A model generated the notes under the pieces. The model saw nothing but the letters and a program-made list of their open reading frames with translations, made no database searches and was not told the DNA's origin. This document shows positions 60,330 through 64,000 of a stretch of 64,000 nucleotides of DNA, in pieces; positions within the stretch are counted from its first letter, which is position 1, and every line of letters begins with the position of its first letter. Source of the DNA: Plantactinospora sp. BC1 (GTDB lineage Bacteria; Actinomycetota; Actinomycetes; Mycobacteriales; Micromonosporaceae); contig NZ_CP028158.1 in the NCBI RefSeq assembly GCF_003030345.1, positions 1,860,001 to 1,924,000 of the forward strand. The letters are read 5' to 3'. The translations under genes and the position numbers were made by a program.

Positions 60330-60534
60330 GGTGAATCCCTCCTGCTCGCTGCGCCTCTGGCCGCTCGACGCTAGGTCCGGCGCCGGATCGCGGGCGTCGG
60401 CCGCCGGAGGCAAATCCGGTACCGCCCCGGGATGAGCGGAGCCGGGGTCATCCCTGCGGCGTAGTCGACGGAGGTAGCCGGGTGGTCAGCTCGGCGGATA
60501 TCGCCGGCCGGATACGGCGGGTGAGAATGGCCCG

Positions 60535-61896
60535 GTGAGGAGCGCAGGGCTGCCCAGCCGGCTGTGGGCCCGGGTCAGGCTGCTGACACAGCCGTCCGGT
60601 CCGCTGCCCGGCCTCTCCTGGCGTGGCCGGGTCTTCGACGGGCTGCTGGCGCTCGGCCTCCTCCTCGCCGCGATCGTCGAGGGCGACAGTCAGGACCGGA
60701 GCGACCAGACGTCGGTCGTCGGCTCCGACCGCCGGGACCTCTCCGGGCCGCCTGAGCCACCCGAGCCGGATCTGCCGCCGATCCCGCCCGATCCGTTCCG
60801 GCGCCGGGAGATGCCCGAGCCCTTCCTGCCGATCGAGGACTACGAGATCGCCGGGACGATCCTCATGCTCCTCGTGGTGGTGGTACCGCTGGTGCTGCGC
60901 CGCCGCTATCCGCTCGCCGTACTCTGGGTCGTCCTGGTCACGGCCCCGCTGGCCAGCGACTTCAACGCCGCGTTGCGGGTCTCCTTCTACGCCTGCGTGA
61001 TCGCCGGCTACACGGCCGCCGTCTACAGCCCCTACCGGTTGCCCGCGCTGGCCAGCCTGCCGGTGGCGGCGTTCATCTACACCCAGCTCCGGGAGCCGGC
61101 CGTGCCGACCGTCCCGGACAACGCCGTCCCGTTCCTGATCCTCATCCCGATCGTCCTCGCCGCCAACGGACTGCGGCGGTGGAAACGCCGTGCCGACGAG
61201 GACCGGGCCCGACTCTCCGCCCTGGAGCACGAGCAGGCCGAGGCGCTGCGCCGGGCCGCCGAGCACGAACGCGCCCGGATCGCCCGGGAACTGCACGACG
61301 TGGTGACGCACAACGTGAGCGTGATGGTCATCCAGGCCGGCGCCGCCCGCAAGGTGATGCGGGCCGACCCCGACCAGGCCCGGGACGCGCTGCTCTCGGT
61401 CGAGGCCGGCGGCCGGGCCGCGATGGCCGAACTGCGGCACGTGATGGGGCTGCTGACCATGGACAGTGACGGCGCCGATCCGGCGGCCACCAGCGGGCTG
61501 ACCCCGCAACCCAGCCTCGACCGGGTCGAGGCGCTGGTGCAGCGGGTACGCGACACCGGGATACCCGTCGAGCTGACCGTGACCGGCGAACCGCGTCCGC
61601 TGCTCTCCGGAATCGAACTGACCGCCTACCGGGTGATCCAGGAGGCGCTGACCAACACGGTCAAGCACGCCACCGGGGCGGCCGCCCGGGTGCTCGTCGA
61701 GTACGGCACCGACGAACTGCTGGTCGAGGCGACCGACAGTGGCGGCACCCCGGGCGTCTCCGCCTCGACCGGCGACGGGCACGGCCTGATCGGTCTACGC
61801 GAGCGGCTGGCCGTCTACGGTGGCACCCTGGAGGCCGGACGACGGCTCAGCGGGGGCTACCGAGTCGCCGCGCGGATTCCGCTGGAGGCGCCGTGA
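60535..61896 (+). CDS. Sensor histidine kinase (HisKA_3 type)
   Basis: 453-residue kinase. Four or five membrane helices lie in the first 215 residues, separated by an acidic Pro/Glu-rich segment (EPPEPDLPPIPPDPFRRREM). The dimerisation/phospho-acceptor region is RARIARELHDVVTHNVSVMV (His about residue 253). The HATPase domain has TAYRVIQEALTNTVKHATG (N box) and GDGHGLIGLRERLAVYGG. The start is GTG 60535. It is followed by a LuxR-type response regulator with a GTGA overlap, so the two are one unit, divergent from the FtsX exporter. Confidence 0.93.
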   Translation: MRSAGLPSRLWARVRLLTQPSGPLPGLSWRGRVFDGLLALGLLLAAIVEGDSQDRSDQTSVVGSDRRDLSGPPEPPEPDLPPIPPDPFRRREMPEPFLPIEDYEIAGTILMLLVVVVPLVLRRRYPLAVLWVVLVTAPLASDFNAALRVSFYACVIAGYTAAVYSPYRLPALASLPVAAFIYTQLREPAVPTVPDNAVPFLILIPIVLAANGLRRWKRRADEDRARLSALEHEQAEALRRAAEHERARIARELHDVVTHNVSVMVIQAGAARKVMRADPDQARDALLSVEAGGRAAMAELRHVMGLLTMDSDGADPAATSGLTPQPSLDRVEALVQRVRDTGIPVELTVTGEPRPLLSGIELTAYRVIQEALTNTVKHATGAAARVLVEYGTDELLVEATDSGGTPGVSASTGDGHGLIGLRERLAVYGGTLEAGRRLSGGYRVAARIPLEAP

Positions 61897-62561
61897 CCGC
61901 ACCGCTCCGCGTCGTCGTCGCCGACGACCAGGCGCTGGTCCGTACCGGCTTCCGGATGATCCTGACCGCCGACGGCATCGACGTGGTCGCCGAGGCGACC
62001 AACGGCACCGAGGCGGTCGACGCGGTCCGGCGTACCGTGCCGGACGTCGTACTGATGGATGTTCGGATGCCCGAGATGGACGGGCTGGAAGCCACCCGGC
62101 GGATCCTCACCGGCACCACCGGGGATCCGCGCGTGATCATCCTGACCACGTTCGACCTGGACCACTACGTCTACGCGGCGCTCTCCGCCGGCGCCAGCGG
62201 CTTCCTGCTCAAGGACGTCACCCCGGAGCATCTGGTCGCCGCCGTCCGGATGGTCCGGTCCGGCGACGCGCTGTTGGCCCCCACCATCACCCGTCGGCTC
62301 GTCGAGCGGTTCGCCAGCCGCAGCGCGGACCCCGCCGCACCGCACCGTGACCTGTCCACGTTGACGCCCCGCGAACTCGAGGTGCTGCGACTGCTGGCCC
62401 AGGGGCTGAGCAACGCCGAACTCGCCGCCCGCCTCCACCTCTCCGAGGCGACCGTCAAGACGCACGTCGCCCGCATCCTCGGCAAGCTCGGGCTCCGCGA
62501 CCGGGTCCAGGCCGTCGTCGTCGCCTACGAGACCGGCCTGGTCAGCCCCGGCGGCGGATAG
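61893..62561 (+). CDS. LuxR-type response regulator
   Basis: 222-residue response regulator. The receiver domain shows VVVADDQALVRTGFRMIL, the phosphorylation site DVVLMDVRMPEMDGLEA, and the Thr/Lys residues in IILTTFDLDHY and GASGFLLKDVTPEHL. The LuxR HTH is LTPRELEVLRLLAQGLSNAELAARLHLSEATVKTHV. The start is GTG 61893, which overlaps the kinase stop. Likely target: the divergent FtsX exporter genes. Confidence 0.95.
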   Translation: MTAPLRVVVADDQALVRTGFRMILTADGIDVVAEATNGTEAVDAVRRTVPDVVLMDVRMPEMDGLEATRRILTGTTGDPRVIILTTFDLDHYVYAALSAGASGFLLKDVTPEHLVAAVRMVRSGDALLAPTITRRLVERFASRSADPAAPHRDLSTLTPRELEVLRLLAQGLSNAELAARLHLSEATVKTHVARILGKLGLRDRVQAVVVAYETGLVSPGGG

Positions 62562-62631
62562 CCCGGCGGCCGAGCCGGGCCCTGGTCTGCGTCGACCCCT
62601 GCCGGCGACCCGACCTTTCGCGCCGAAGGCA

Positions 62632-62650
62632 CGGGAAGAGCCCCTTCCCG
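62632..62650. terminator. Hairpin between convergent genes
   Basis: CGGGAAG (62632-62638) and CTTCCCG (62644-62650) form a perfect 7-bp stem with a 5-base loop, between the response regulator and the small hypothetical gene. Confidence 0.6.
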
Positions 62651-62712
62651 GGCGGATTCACGCTGCCGCTCTCCGCACCGGGAGCGGGACCCTTCCCACC
62701 ATGCGCCGTGGG

Positions 62713-62901
62713 TCAGGACTCGTCGTCGGCCACCTTGCCGCCGGGCCCGTACGGCGAGGTCTGTCCCTTCGGCACCGGACGCTTCGCGGTCTTGTCGTGG
62801 CTGCCGCCCGGCGGGTCGGTCGGGTTGGCGTCCTGGATCCGCTGCTTGGTCGTCCCCGTCTCGCCGCTGCGGCGCATCTCCGGCTGCTGGATGTTGGTCA
62901 T
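62713..62901 (-). CDS. Small hydrophilic hypothetical protein
   Basis: 62-residue polar protein (MTNIQQPEMRRSGETGTTKQ, then RIQDANPTDPPGGSHDKT and KRPVPKGQTSPYGPGGKVAD). GAGGAGACC lies before the ATG at 62901; a GTG at 62904 is an alternative. Rich in Gly, Pro, Lys and Thr and probably disordered; no cysteine or hydrophobic core. I do not recognise the family. It resembles the other small disordered protein in this window (6569-7033) only in composition. The 280 bases upstream to the next gene show no coding frame or other feature I can support. Confidence 0.55.
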   Translation of the reverse strand: MTNIQQPEMRRSGETGTTKQRIQDANPTDPPGGSHDKTAKRPVPKGQTSPYGPGGKVADDES

Positions 62902-63181
62902 CACGGTCTCCTCTCGGCGTCCCGACTGTTCGCCTACCCCGGCTCACCCCGCTCATGCCGGCCGGCGCCTCGCGTTGGCGGGCACCGCGGGGTGTACGGG
63001 CCGGACCGGTGCCCGACGGCCCCGATGTCGCCGGGAGCCGCGCTCCTCCCGTCCGGGTCCGGAGGGCCGTCGGAGGGTGTGCGGGGCGGCTTGGGTCCGA
63101 TGGGTGGTATGCCGGAGATCGGTGCCCGACCGGCCCGCGTCACCGGCCCCCGGAACGCTGCCCGGGGACCGGTTTTCGCGG

Positions 63182-64000
63182 TCAGAGTCCCCGGCACTGC
63201 CCGATCGCCGGCCCGCGCAGCGTGTTCGGTACGCCGTTGTCGACCGGTGCCGGGGTGTTGCCGGTACAGACCAGCGGGCCACCGACGGTGTTGCCGGCGA
63301 TCACCGGTGCCCGGACGGTCTCGGTGCCGGTGACCACGAGCGGGCCGCCGACCCGGACGCCCTCGACGACGAGCTGCCCGGTGGTGCCGGTGAGGCTGAC
63401 CGGGCCGGCGACCGAACCGCCGAGGAGTTCCAGCGTGGTCGCGCCGGTGGCCTGCACCGGCCCCTGCACCGAGGCGGCCGTGGCGATCAGCGAGCCGCCG
63501 GGCCGCACGGTGACCGGGCCGGTGACGGTGGCGCCGGCCAGGCAGGTCACCCCGGTCCGGACCACCAGGGCGCCCCGGTGCTGCCCGGAGAGCCGGGTGG
63601 TGCAGGTGTCGACGGTGACGGTGAACTCGGCACTGCTGGTCACCCCGCCCGGCCGGGTCGCGGTGAGGGTGGCCCGGTAGACGCCGTCCCGGGCGTACCG
63701 GTGGCTGGCGGTCGCGGTGTAGAGGCCGTTGACCCTGGTGACGGTGCCGGCCGTGCCGCTGACCGTGGCCGGGGAGCTGGTGCCGTCGCCCCAGTCGACG
63801 GTCGCGGTCACCTGGTCGGGGGCGACTCCCGGCGCGGAGATCGTGCCGAGCGCGCCGTCGACGGTACGCGTGTCGCGCTCGACGTCCGGGGCGGTCACGT
63901 CGACCCGCCACGGCACCTGCGGCGAGGGGTGGAAGTTCTGCCCCCGGAGCTGCCAGCGCAGGCCGTGCCCGGCCAGCCGGTTCACGAACGAGTCGAGGTT
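63182..64000 (-). CDS. C-terminal part of a large secreted PKD-domain protein
   Basis: Open frame entering from the right edge; no start inside the window (the GTG at 63985 is internal, since coding continues upstream through NLDSF). It contains a PKD-like domain (GVAPDQVTATVDWGDGTSSPATV, then TASHRYARDGVYRATLTATRPGGVT). A C-terminal Gly/Val/Thr-rich beta-helix-like region follows (VRPGGSLIATAASVQGPVQATG and LVVEGVRVGGPLVVTG), ending with CRGL. Four cysteines are present. Such architecture is typical of exported enzymes or surface proteins; the catalytic part is outside the window. Confidence 0.78.
   Translation of the reverse strand, partial: NLDSFVNRLAGHGLRWQLRGQNFHPSPQVPWRVDVTAPDVERDTRTVDGALGTISAPGVAPDQVTATVDWGDGTSSPATVSGTAGTVTRVNGLYTATASHRYARDGVYRATLTATRPGGVTSSAEFTVTVDTCTTRLSGQHRGALVVRTGVTCLAGATVTGPVTVRPGGSLIATAASVQGPVQATGATTLELLGGSVAGPVSLTGTTGQLVVEGVRVGGPLVVTGTETVRAPVIAGNTVGGPLVCTGNTPAPVDNGVPNTLRGPAIGQCRGL

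Overview
The window is very GC-rich DNA from an actinobacterium. GTG starts are frequent, genes are dense, and many neighbours overlap by ATGA or GTGA. A SARP/STAND regulator, a cytochrome P450 with a 3Fe-4S ferredoxin, drug-type ABC exporters and secreted arabinan-active enzymes suggest the Micromonosporaceae or a close relative. That placement is an inference from gene content; no 16S or marker gene is present. I saw no rRNA, tRNA, insertion sequence, CRISPR array, phage or replication origin.

Layout. 1-7 kb: NhaA antiporter, FkbM-type methyltransferase, an acetyltransferase, a small membrane protein/XRE regulator/quinone-oxidoreductase operon behind a dyad-rich promoter, then a P450-ferredoxin pair. 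7-12 kb: a MacAB-like tripartite exporter and a GT39-type glycosyltransferase with a striking promoter dyad. 12-15 kb: a secreted DUF6351-type protein and an acetyltransferase. 15-22 kb: a compact locus centred on a 61-residue, eight-cysteine peptide, with a MauE-like membrane redox protein, a MauD/TlpA-like thioredoxin, a signal-peptidase-I homologue, a SARP-NB-ARC-TPR regulator and an ABC exporter. I read this as a production and export system for a secreted disulfide-rich peptide, and it is the best candidate here for an undescribed system. 22-30 kb: a tightly coupled five-gene operon (SWIM zinc finger, unknown 471-residue protein, VWA protein, MoxR AAA+ ATPase, DUF5682-type protein). 30-36 kb: a Drr-like exporter, WYL regulator, saccharopine dehydrogenase-like protein, AraC regulator and a hypothetical. 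36-42 kb: a two-subunit molybdenum hydroxylase, a hypothetical, the head-to-head remnants of an AraC regulator and an NmrA-like reductase, an MFS exporter and a CPBP protease. 42-51 kb: GH43 and GH51 arabinan enzymes, a phosphatase-like protein, a GSDH/PQQ-type sugar dehydrogenase and a LamG-like secreted protein. 51-57 kb: a complete Liv-type ABC importer under a divergent LacI regulator with visible operators. 57-64 kb: a FtsX-type ABC exporter beside a two-component system, a small hydrophilic protein, and the C-terminus of a large PKD-domain secreted protein cut by the window edge.

Regulatory structure is unusually readable. Five genes have a TAnnnT box exactly six bases before the start codon, as expected of leaderless mRNAs. 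Several promoters carry inverted repeats over the -10/-35 region, convergent gene pairs are separated by strong hairpins, and two genes are followed by tandem 25-26 bp copies of their own 3' end including the stop codon.
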